From assembly GCA_021234155.1 (NCBI GenBank), contig JAJEKV010000241.1, forward strand, positions 434,001 to 498,000: a DNA stretch of 64,000 bases. Direction: 5' to 3'. This document shows positions 10,516 through 19,800 of the stretch, in pieces. The notes under the pieces were generated by a model. It did no database searches. It was not told the origin of the DNA and worked only from the letters and a program-made list of their open reading frames with translations. The position numbers and the translations under genes were made by a program. The stretch is from Isoetes taiwanensis. Lineage: Eukaryota; Streptophyta; Lycopodiopsida; Isoetales; Isoetaceae. The stretch's first letter is position 1; the number at the start of each line of letters is the position of its first letter.

Positions 10516-10516
10516 A

Positions 10517-11288
10517 GGCCGAGGGGACCGGCTCCATCTTTTTGTTTGTGCGTGATGTTGACCCGATTTTTGGCAAAATCAGAGTCAACATAGAAGAACA
10601 CTATCAAGGTCTAAAGGGGGGGATGAAGATCAAGGGTCCAGATTCATTTGTGCTTGTTGTTAGAATCCAAGGGCCCATATTAAGTTGTGTTAGTTGTTAA
10701 ACAAAAAGACAAATTTGGTTATGGAGAAGAAGAAGACAAAAAACAAAGGATTGATGAGGTGTAAAAAAGGAGTGCCAAGATCATGCCAAGTGGATGGCCA
10801 AGATTTATCAAAAAAATTATAAATATCTTGAGGGGACTTGTTCTCCTCCTCTTTGGCTCTTGGATCTTCATGGAGAGAGGGTAGTGGCAGGCCCTGGGAA
10901 GAGAGGTGAGAGACCTCTTCCTCCATGTAGAACCTCTCGAGTATGTACTTCCATTTTGTTCAAATAAAAAATGGTGCACCATACCTTCCATTCTTATGAT
11001 TTTTTCCAAATTTCCATATCTTTTTTTTTTATTTTGGTAAGGTGTTGGACTTCGTGCCTGAAACGCCGTAGTGCAGATGCATACGGCGTTCCCTTCCCGC
11101 ATGCGTTCCCCTGGTTGCCATCATTAAATTCAGATTTTGAAGTTGCACCCTATTCAATGACGACGATGGCGGAGCTGCAGAAGAAATGGCGCCTGATGGC
11201 GGATCTGCTCATTTTTCATGGATCATTTTCTCAGAAGCCAAACAGTGATCGGCATAAGTAGATTGGACGAAGAGCACAGCTCTCAAGC
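10517..11288. other. Flank between gypsy LTR and CCR4 remnant
   Basis: No coding region is supported. The part directly upstream of 11289 includes a short GC-richer stretch with in-frame ATGs (11158-11260) that could be an old 5' untranslated region of the CCR4-like remnant. The bases next to the LTR edge (GGCCG) would be half of its target-site duplication. Confidence 0.4.
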
Positions 11289-11722
11289 ATGCTGAGCGTG
11301 CTCAAGGGTGCACCTGCCTTCGGACATTCCCATTGTGGGCTGTGAGCTTTCTCCTTATGTGCAACTGCGTTGCCCTGATTCTTCAGTCACAGTTGAAGAC
11401 GTTCTGGAGTCGGCCCCTCTTGATGGTTTTTACCTGAGATGCAGATGGTTAGTGATCCATTTTGCTTTGCGATTTTCTTTCTGGGTTGCGTCCAACTTAT
11501 CTAGGTTTGATTGGGTGAAAAACGAATTGGAACTTTCTTGGGCATTTATTAAGAACTTTAAGAATCTTCTCTGTAGAGAATTATGTCGATGTTTTTCTTA
11601 AATTCCTTTTTCCGTTCAAAATTTAAAGCGCAAAGCCTTGCTTATTTAAATCTTACATGAGAAATGTGGATGCAAGCAGGTGTCGGATTCACAGTGATAA
11701 GAGAGTTGCAGTTTGTAGTGCA
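11289..11722 (+). pseudogene. CCR4-type deadenylase, first exon and start of second exon (decayed)
   Basis: The ATG at 11289 opens MLSVL, then one inserted base shifts the frame to VHLPSDIPIVGCELSPYVQL and VEDVLESAPLDGFYLRCRW, which matches the strongly conserved N-terminus of plant CCR4 homologs (MLSVLRVHLPSDIPIVGCEL...). Position 11447 is followed by a GTTAGT donor. An acceptor GCAG at 11676-11679 leads to RIHSDKRVAVCS, the expected continuation (R.QSDKKVAICS), with the split Trp codon restored across the junction. Beyond 11722 the similarity vanishes. Intact CCR4 removes poly(A) tails from mRNA. The frameshift and missing nuclease domain show this is a fragment. Confidence 0.85.
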
Positions 11723-14700
11723 GATTAGTGCGTTGGTGTCTAGCATTGGCGCAAAACAGAGCAACTGGCTTCTTTTGTGCATCACATATGGTATGATCCA
11801 TGTACTATCTCAAAGCATTATTCTCAAACAAATGCATTATATTCATTCTGGTTGAATGGGGTTAGGGTGTTCTTGGGATCCTGATAGTGCCCAGTAATAG
11901 TCAGCCTTACTTTGTCCCTGTTTTTTTCTTCTGCAGTATCTCCTCTATATTTCGGTTTTACCCAATTTCAATTTCGGTTTTTGCCATCAATCCATTTTTA
12001 TTGTCTGGAACTTTTCTTGCATCATAGGCTTTCTCTCAGGCTGCATACTACACAGGCTTTTCCCTTAGGCTTTCTCTCAGACTTTTATTTCTGGCTGCAA
12101 ACTGCACATTGCATCCTTTCTGTCCATGGAAATGAGCTCCATACAACAAAAACATTGGATCTGTAACAGATGTTAATTTTCTTAGAAGATTGTTAAAACT
12201 TTCAGAATGAGCTCAATGCCTTCTTCCTATATGCTTGCAAGAATGTGGCCTGTGATTTTATCCAAGAACGTGGCCTGTGTCCTTGCAAGGAGTTTGCATT
12301 TAGGGCAGAGGAATTTTTATCTCCTCTTAGGGATTCCATAGCTTTGTCATTTCTTTTTAATGTTCTTGGCATACTTGCAGCATCCAATCTTGCAGTTTTC
12401 GTTAAACAGTTGCCATCCAACAATTCCATTTGGAAGATTTTAATACTTCTAAGAGTAGTTGTGCAGTAAGAATAGACTTATTATCTTAAGCATGTAAACG
12501 ATGTATTAGTTCTAACAAGAGGATGCACGAGTGGGCTTTGAGTTGTCATTTGGTTGTACAAAGGAACCAAATGTATTCAATATATTGTTTTTTTTTTATC
12601 TAACCCATGGTGGAATAGGATGAAGTGTGACACAGGATGTAAAAAATGTTGGAGTACAAGTCCTTGCATATAAGTTAGTATCCCTGCCATAGCTAATCAA
12701 AACCTTATGTATTGTCTTGATGATCAGATCACTGAAAATAGTTACACAAGCATAAGGGTATTAGGTTCAGGTTATGAAATATTCACATGCATCGTAAGAG
12801 TAAAAGGTTATGAATAGTTTGTTTCTACATCTTTTGAATTCCTTCCTTGCATGATTAAAAGATTACACAATATGTTTACTATTCTATTCTATTCTATTCT
12901 TTCGGTTCTGCAATTTTGCAAATTAGGAGCTTTAGAATCACTTATACAATGTTTTGAAGGACCCACCGTGGACTTGGTAAGCATGTCAAATAACGTTTTG
13001 TTCTTAGATTTTATCCAGCATATTTTATCCAAGTTTATGCATGCAGCTCAGTGTAGAGATTTACTCCAAGCAGGGCTGTTTGTGTATGCATGTATCGCCC
13101 TCTTCTATTTTCCAATATACTTTGTTTGCATTGCAGACAAATCTTCTTTTGGTCGTATTTGTGGCCAGGTAGGTTCAAGAAACTTTATTATATTCTACTT
13201 TTATTTTGGTTGTTCCGTATTTCTGTCTGATATAAAGGATGAGCGAATGCTTAGTTTAGTGGCACAATCATTATGTTTGTAGGTGTTTGTTGCAGCATAA
13301 CCCATGGTTATAGTCCAACTCCTACTGTTGAGGGTGTAGAGACTCCATTCTTTTTCTGTTGCTCATTATTTCATATATGCTTTAGATTGATGCTATAATG
13401 TTGGAATATTCTAAGTGGCTTCCATGCCCCACATGATGTTATTTTGCTGCCAAGCATTTTAATTATCCATTGCATGTTCATTGCGTATCATGTATTCATG
13501 TTTGAATATGCATATTTGTCCAACCATTCAATTTACTTATTACTTGCTTTCTACGTTGCTTAAATAATTTACATGTTCTCCCTTTGCAACGAGTACAAAA
13601 TGTATTAGCATTTTATGAGCGCCAATATTATAAAAATGTTGTAGATCACCACACTTAATGGTGATCACAAATAACTTGATGCCAGGGATTTCAAAACATA
13701 AGAAAGTTGCATTACTTTCCAAGTTAATTGGCATTGCATTGTTTAAAAGGGAGGGACTACTTTTATGTAAGTTTTACATAACAAAAGTGGAATAAATCCC
13801 CATTCAGTTTGAAGCTAAAAGCTCAAAGATGATTTTAATTACTTGCAACAAACCAAAACGATTTCGTGAAGTGTATATTGAGGTTTTATTAAAAGGATGC
13901 ATTTCTAAATGATGATGAGATAAATGTTGCTCATTTTAGTTGGAAATACTAACTTCGATATATGGGTTCTGGGGCTTAGGATTTAGGGTCAAACAAAATA
14001 ATAGTCGACATTGATTTAGGGTTCACGGTTAAAGTTAAAGGATTTAGGATTTTGAATTTATTTAGGGGTTTCTTCAAGTTTTGGGTTTTAAGGGTTTGGG
14101 GTTTATGTACTATACATTTCACATGGTATGATTCACCATCACACACTTGCCTGCCGGTCACTATTTATTTCACGAATCATTGAATACCACCATTTCTCAC
14201 AAAATTGATAACATAAGAAAATAGTAATAGATCACCAACATGCATCTACATTTGTCACCTTGGATAATGTGTTTTGAAAGACCTTTTAGAGTCTTAATGA
14301 AACAGTGTCCTTGGTAATGAACTATTTTAAACAATGGTTTTAGGATTTGTGTTTTTAGATGCGATATCCTGGTTATCTATCAAGTAGTATACTTAAAGAT
14401 GGAGACAATTACAATGAGCGGACTTGCCAAGTTCTATTTCTCTATTAAATAAATATCTGACTTTCCTGATCTCTCTAAACCATATCTTAACACTTGACAC
14501 TCCATTACATATAAAGATGGATTACACTTACAACCTACAAACTCTGATACACTACCATTCCACATGTCCACGACTAATGCCCGGCATTGCCGGGCACACG
14601 TTTCTAGTCCTTGTGCTTTTTTCATTTCCCATTCTTTAATCTTTCTTTATCTATCTTTATTTTTCAACACCCTTTATCCATCTCGATTTTCCTTTTCCAT

Positions 14701-14847
14701 TATTTATCGACTCCAACATTTTTTTTCACTGTTCTTTTACATCACGCTTGCTTTCTCATTTTGCCGTGCATCTATTGTTCTATCAGAGCTCCAAATCTGC
14801 CACATGCCACACTATCTGAATGATGGAGGGAGTTGGGAAACCCCTCA
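11723..14847. other. Spacer without supported genes
   Basis: AT-rich sequence, possibly old introns or flank of the CCR4 fragment. The longest plus-strand frame (12851-13282) is hydrophobic and has no recognised motif. Short repeats are a (TATTC)4-5 run at 12883-12903 and a T-tract at 12586-12597. No RNA gene is visible. Confidence 0.4.
13975..14110. repeat. Degenerate telomere-like TTTAGGG motifs
   Basis: Several copies of GATTTAGGGT, ATTTAGGGTT, ATTTAGGGG and GGGTTTAAGGGTTT-like words are scattered over about 135 bp. The words resemble the plant telomere unit but are irregularly spaced and mutated, so a decayed interstitial patch or chance low-complexity sequence are both possible. Confidence 0.3.
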
Positions 14848-15003
14848 TCAGGTGTCGACCTGGCTCTTGTTTTGGGTAGTTCAGTCGGATACGGACGTGT
14901 GTCGCCACGATCCTCCAGCCGCCATGGAGCCACTATTCTTTGGGAAGGGAGATGCGACCCTTTCTACCTCATCGGACCCGGGAGATGCAACCCGGAGTAG
15001 TGT
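14848..15003 (+). repeat. Fragment of the gypsy LTR, opposite orientation
   Basis: This stretch matches the reverse complement of about 9380-9545 of the LTR, including GTGTGTCGCCACGAT, the two GGGAGATGCAACC-type blocks and CTCATCGGACCCGGG. It is the only LTR piece here pointing to the plus strand. Confidence 0.8.
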
Positions 15004-15029
15004 CGGGCATGCCAAGTGTCGGGCACAGG

Positions 15030-15283
15030 ATATGCTAAGTGGCTAGCTCCACATCTGCCAAGTGGCACTCATGCGGTTTGTCCAAGTGATGAGCATGCAC
15101 AATTGGAGTCCATGCAATGCAAGCACCATATAGAGAGAATTTCAAAGACCATTATGCTTCAATACCAACTGTGAAACTTTCTTGTCCAAATTTGCTTGTT
15201 CTCTTACACCCTTCGAGGCATTGTACATATATATCAATATAGTTTCTTGATCTTTCTTGAGTATTCCATGTTCCTCATACAGG
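15030..15283 (+). repeat. TATA-containing repeat R, copy 1 (truncated)
   Basis: The family core runs CTAGCTCCACATCTGCCAAGT, then GATGAGCATGCACAATTGGA, then a TATA-like run, AATACCAACTGTGAAACTTT and TTCTTGATCTTTCTTGAGTATTCC. This copy is cut shortly after that last block and sits just upstream of copy 2, so the pair looks like a tandem or nested arrangement of short LTRs. Confidence 0.75.
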
Positions 15284-15344
15284 TGCATTACGAAGATGAC
15301 GGTCATTTGTGTACAAAATCATTAGACGGATTAGATGGCATATT

Positions 15345-15720
15345 GTATGCATGCCAAGTGTCAGGCATAGGATATGCAACTAGCTCCACATCTGCCAAGT
15401 GGGACTCATGCACTTTGCTTAAGTGATGAGCATGCACAATTGGAGTCCTTGCAATGCAAGCACTATATATAGAGAATTCCATAGACCATTCTGCTTCAAT
15501 ACCAACTGCGAAACTTTCTTGTCCAAATTTGCTTGTTCTCTTGCACCCTTCGGGGCATTGTACATATCATGATACCAATATAATTTCTTGATCTTTCTTG
15601 AGTATTCCATGTTCCCCGCTCGTTGTTCTTTGATGTCTTGCGTGTAGGTTTGCGAAAATGACAAGACTTCTAGGTATTCCATTTAGTATTTTCGTCACAC
15701 AAGCTTGAGATCAAGGTATC
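15345..15720 (+). repeat. TATA-containing repeat R, copy 2
   Basis: Same family as 15030-15283, offset 338 bp, with a clean TATATATAGAGAATTCC at 15463-15479 that looks like a polymerase II promoter. It extends through TTGCGTGTAGGTTTGCGAAAATGAC into CACACAAGCTTGAGATCAAGG. It may be the LTR of a short or internally deleted element, but TG/CA ends could not be fixed. Confidence 0.7.
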
Positions 15721-15839
15721 TCAGGTCTGGAAAAACATCTGCTGTTGTAGAGAGGTGCAAGTTTGTCATTTGTTGGATGGGTCCAGATAGCCAAAATAGT
15801 TATGAATAATACCCATTGTATGCCGCTTCTGCTTTAATG

Positions 15840-16230
15840 GCACCAACTTCTAAATTTTATAAGGAATTGTCGACATGATTCGTAACTTTGTCTTAGGCTT
15901 TAATGAAATAGGAACATTGGTTAAGGTTGCATGGAAGAAGTGTATACGATAAAACAGGATGGTGGCTTAGGCATGGTTGGAACTATCTCTACACACAGTA
16001 AGATCTTAATTGGAGGATCTAGTTATGACAGGCATTGTTATGTGGGATACTATTGCTTGCTCAAGCTATTGGGCATTCATGTGCTTTTGGAAAATTGACA
16101 TTTGTCTAATGCTTCTCAGGCTTCCTCACCTTTCCTTTGGGTACCTTTGCTTTATCTCCCTGGCTCTCTATCACTTGTTGCTTCCATGCATCCCAAGACT
16201 CAGCCCAGATGGCTCTTGGCGAGTATAACT
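15840..16230 (+). pseudogene. Decayed L1 ORF2 fragment in copy A
   Basis: The plus strand reads IRNFVLG..EIGTLVKVAWKK and, after stops, a GGLGMVG-like and LSLHT-like run. This matches the post-RT region of the intact L1 at 19942-22560 (VRNFVWGGNEEG...VVKVAWWK, GGLGFLDLSLHGK). Many stops show age. Confidence 0.7.
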
Positions 16231-16329
16231 TGTCTTTGAGATTGATACTTCAATGAGTGGCTCCACTTTTGGTAAGACTTTAAGGACAATTATAGATTAA
16301 CAATTATAGGTAACAATTATAGCAGTCTA

Positions 16330-16795
16330 ATATGTTGGTGCTTGGGGGAGCGACTATAGGAGCAAGAGAAAGAGAAACGAAAACTATTATATCCTATTAT
16401 GTCAAATCATGGAACCAAATATTTGAAGCATAGCATCCAATGTTAAATTAAGGCTTATAAATTAGTTAAAAGACCTTAAGAAAAGGCAATCTAAAAATAG
16501 TTGAATCTTTTAAGTTATAAATAGGAAAAGTGAAGAGAAGGGCATTGAGACAATGCAACCGCAAGTGTATAGCAGGACTTGAAAATTCTTTATACGCAGA
16601 ATTAAGTTTTGTGGATCTTCATACCATAGAAGAAGTTACAAATGAAGATATTGCAAGGAAATAAAGTTAGATTTTATAACCTACAATATATGGGATGGAT
16701 ATCCAAACGATAAGAGAAACAACAAAACAAACACCAGCAAGACCTCGGACAAAGGGAGCAAGAGGCTAAGATTTAACACGTGATAATCACCAGAT
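16330..16795 (+). pseudogene. Ty3/gypsy gag C-terminal fragment in copy A
   Basis: This is the diverged partner of 22700-23288; frames such as AELSFVDLHTIEEV and NIWDGYP are readable with stops. It lacks the zinc-knuckle end seen in copy B because the duplication stops before it. Confidence 0.6.
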
Positions 16796-17045
16796 GTGCG
16801 TGGCCAAAACCATTTTGCTATCTTGAGTTGTAAAATATCCTCGCCTAGACAGTTGAACTTTGTTAGTTAATTTGTGCCTGTGTGTGCATTGAAACCTCCA
16901 ACTAACATCACATGTCTTAACTGCCTGTGCTACTGCTTCTCTTTAATAAGCCACACCTTCATATAGCCATATGTAGATGCTTCTAATTCTTTTTCTTGCA
17001 AAAACAAAGTTTTTTTCCTATTGTTTTTAGTGTGAACCACTTCTT

Positions 17046-18480
17046 GAGACTGGCGAATTTAGAAGCTCCACTCGTCATACAAGATCTCGAGAAAGATGTA
17101 GACCTCATGGCCAGTGATAAATGTCCAAGTAGAGAGTTCTTTAGGATCTCTTTAAAGTGGATGTTTGGGTTGCTATGGCAAGCATATCGGGATCCTTTAT
17201 GATCCTGTCAATTGAATAAGACTTTGAACAATGGAATCATCACTTTGATTCCTAAGGTTAAAGAGCCCAAGATGATTTCTCATCGGAGGCTTATTGCTTT
17301 ATTGCTGTTGATCTACAAGATCATAGTAGAAGACCTATGGAGAGAGATTGAAGCTCGTACTTGGGGATTCCATTAATTAAGACCAATCCGGCTTCTTGCC
17401 TGGTTGATAATGTTACAATTGTTATGAGGGCATGTATTAGACACGTCGGACTGGACAACAACATTTTTTTCTTCCCATCTACAATCAATGCATCTAAGAA
17501 GTCCTATAGAGAAGTGGAAGTAAAGTTTTGTTCCTTCAAGCTATAAAGATTTGTTCCTTCAAGCCAGAGCCTTAGCAGCCAAATTCATTTGGAGCGCCTT
17601 ATTTCTGATAACTCTTCCCTTGCTTTGGAGCTAACAAACATGATTAAAGAGCACTACTTCGATTGGAGCTTCTTCTCTTCCTCATAACTTCCTTGACTCT
17701 ACTCAAACATGGTCCCTGATACCTTCAAAATAATGCAGAGAATAATTCAAGCATGAAACTTGCTTTAATCCTCGACTTATAACTAAGGTAACTGATGAAC
17801 TTAGCTTCTTTTAGCATCAGGATCTGCTGACAAAATATGAGGATTGCTTAGCTTTGAAGCATTCTAAAAAATACAAAGAGTGGAGACAATTTGGTCTCCA
17901 TACAATTGGGGCTATGGCACAGGTACATGACTGGAAGACTTGGAATGAAAATGCTCTTGCCCTACAACACTCAGCCATAAGTAGGGATATATTTTAGGTG
18001 CTGAATCTGCAATTCCAGATGGCTATCATGAACTGAACTGGTATTGTCGGGGAAATGGATGCAAAGCTTTTCTCATCTAATCCATATCTTAAAGTGGCTG
18101 AATTTCAATCTTGCTCTCGCAAGAGGAGGCCACTAGTATTGTAAAGAAAGACTAGAAGCTCCACTGTACTAATCGAGTCATCTTTTTTAGATGGTTTGTG
18201 CTAAAGAACAGCTTAAAACAAACTTCTACATCTCAAAGTTATATAATTAGGTCTCTGATAGGTGTCCCTTGGGTTGTGGGGCTGCCAAAACTACAATGCA
18301 TGTTTTGACTTGCCCTTGGCTACAATCCTTTTGGTCTTGGATCAAGAACCTTACAAACTCAGTCCCCACCATGGAGGAAGATATGTTTCAACCGTCTTAA
18401 TCGTCCATCTCCCTTCCTTGACATTGCCAAAACACTATGCTACTGGGTTATATAGAAGCGTCAGAACCATGTAGCTATTG
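17046..18480 (+). pseudogene. Decayed L1 ORF2, RT to zinc-binding domain
   Basis: Readable pieces in order are LNNGIITLIPKVKEPKMIS then LIYKI (RT fingers), a long decayed stretch, KYKEWRQFGLHTIGAMAQVHDW, and DRCPLGCGAAKTTMHVLTCPW followed by FW, the zf-RVT motif of plant L1 ORF2. Stops and frameshifts are frequent and catalytic YADD is gone. It lies between duplication copies A and B. Confidence 0.8.
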
Positions 18481-18654
18481 CCCAAGGTCAATGAGGACCA
18501 TACGTATACAGTACGAAGATGACGATCATTTATATATAAAATCATTAGACGGATTCAAATTCATAGTCTTTAAGTCGCGAGGCCTTCTCTCTAGCACATG
18601 AGACTTCTCCACATTGTTATCATTACATGTTGTTGCTATATTGTCATGTTAGAT

Positions 18655-19065
18655 GGCACATTGTATGCATGCCAAATGTCAGCCATAGGACATGCTAAGT
18701 GGCTAGCTCCACATCTGCCAAGTGGCACTCATGCACTTTGTCCAAGTGATGAGCATGCACAATTGGAGTCCATGCAATGCAAGCACTATATATAGAGAAT
18801 TCCAGAGACCATTTTGCTTCAATACCAACTGTGGAACTTTCATGTCCAAATTTGCTTGTTCTCTTGCACCCTTCGGGGCATTGTGCATATCATGCTATCA
18901 ATATAGTTTCTTGATCTTTCTTGAATATTCCATGTTTCTCGCTCGTAGTTCTTTGATATCTTGCTTGTAGGTTTGCGACAATGACTAGACTTCTAGGTAT
19001 TCCATTTAATGTTGGCATTTTCGTCACACAAGCTTGAGATCAAGGTATCTCAGATCTAGAAAAAC
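18655..19065 (+). repeat. TATA-containing repeat R, copy 3
   Basis: Third copy of the family, offset 3324 bp from copy 2 and part of duplication B. It keeps GCACTATATATAGAGAATTCC at 18782-18802 and the same downstream block ending CACACAAGCTTGAGATCAAGG. Confidence 0.75.
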
Positions 19066-19159
19066 ATCTGCTGTTGTGGAGAGATGTTGTTTGACCCATG
19101 TTGCCAAAATAGTTATGAATAATACCCATTGTATGTCGCTTCTGCTTTAATGGCACCAA

Positions 19160-19700
19160 CTTCTAAATTTTATAAGGAATTGTCGACATGATTCGTAACT
19201 TTGTCTTAGGCGGCAATGAAATAGGAACATTGGTTAAGGTTGCATGGAAGAAGTATATACGATAAAAAAGAATGGTGGTTTAGGCATGGTTGGAGCTATC
19301 TCTACACACAGTAAGATCTTAATTTCGAGATCTATTTGGAGGATCTAGTTATGACAGACATTGTTATATGGGATACTATTGCTTGTTCAAGCTATTGGGC
19401 ATTCATGTGCTTTTGGAAAATTGACATTTGCCCCATGTATGTTCTAGGTATTGTTCTTTCTCTTGAAGCCACCTTCCCATGCGTCTCTTAAGGCGTGGAA
19501 AGTTGTCAACTTATTGGTCTCTTTACATCGTTCAATTTGGTCTTAGGCTTCCTCACCTTTCCTTTTGGTACCTTTGCTTTATCTCCTTGGCTCTCTATCG
19601 CTTGTTTCTTCCATGCATCCCAAGACTCAGCCCAGATGGCTCTCGGCGAGTATAACTTGTCTTCGACATTGATATTTCAATGAGTGGCTCCACTTTTGGT
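19160..19700 (+). pseudogene. Decayed L1 ORF2 fragment in copy B
   Basis: The plus strand reads FVLGGNEIGTLVKVAWKKY then a W/GGLG-like decayed run and, after stops, FTSFNLVLGFLTFPFG and PWLSIACFFHASQDSAQMAL. It corresponds to 15840-16230 of copy A and is slightly better preserved. Confidence 0.7.
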
Positions 19701-19800
19701 AAGACTTTAAGGACGCTTATACATTAACCCAACTATATTAATATACATGGGAAGTAGTGAATGCATATGGAATTTACAGTGATATTTCTTGGAATAATTC

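Larger units (their letters stand above)
1..10516 (-). mobile_element. Ty3/gypsy LTR retrotransposon, 3' part outside window
   Basis: Reading the minus strand from 10516 down gives LTR, PBS, an H3-like ORF, an unassigned ORF, gag with zinc knuckle remnant, aspartic protease, reverse transcriptase, RNase H and integrase. The order protease-RT-RNase H-integrase defines Ty3/gypsy. The sequence after the integrase VFHVSLLK motif suggests a chromodomain start, which would make it a chromovirus, but only a few residues fit inside the window. Many single-base frameshifts and stops break the reading frames, so this copy cannot make its proteins. The 3' LTR must lie left of position 1. The distance from PBS to gag (about 4.2 kb) is far longer than a usual leader and holds two extra ORFs. 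Confidence 0.93.
8872..10516 (-). repeat. 5' LTR of the gypsy element (1645 bp)
   Basis: The LTR is bounded by TGTGAC...GTCACA inverted ends and directly abuts the PBS on its inner side, with one base between. A second copy at 37958-39475 aligns over its whole length except the first about 130 bp, and a more diverged relative lies at 23636-27218. All three share the same strand and the same outer end. The internal polymerase II promoter should fire toward lower coordinates. Confidence 0.92.
15292..16795. repeat. Duplicated segment, copy A
   Basis: Starting at ACGAAGATGACGGTCATT and ending near GGCTAAGATTTAACACG, this segment recurs in the same order and strand as copy B at 18510-23178. The shared content is the TATA-containing repeat, a decayed LINE RT stretch and a gypsy gag fragment. 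Copy A lacks about 250 bp present in B (22580-22690 and neighbours). Confidence 0.85.

Noticed and set aside
12851-13282. 143-codon plus-strand frame as a membrane protein gene
   Set aside because: Hydrophobicity comes from T-rich DNA; no conserved motif, splice sites or promoter, and it overlaps a (TATTC)n run.
13975-14110. Telomere-like TTTAGGG words as an interstitial telomere
   Set aside because: The words are irregularly spaced and mutated; too weak for a claim beyond a low-confidence repeat.
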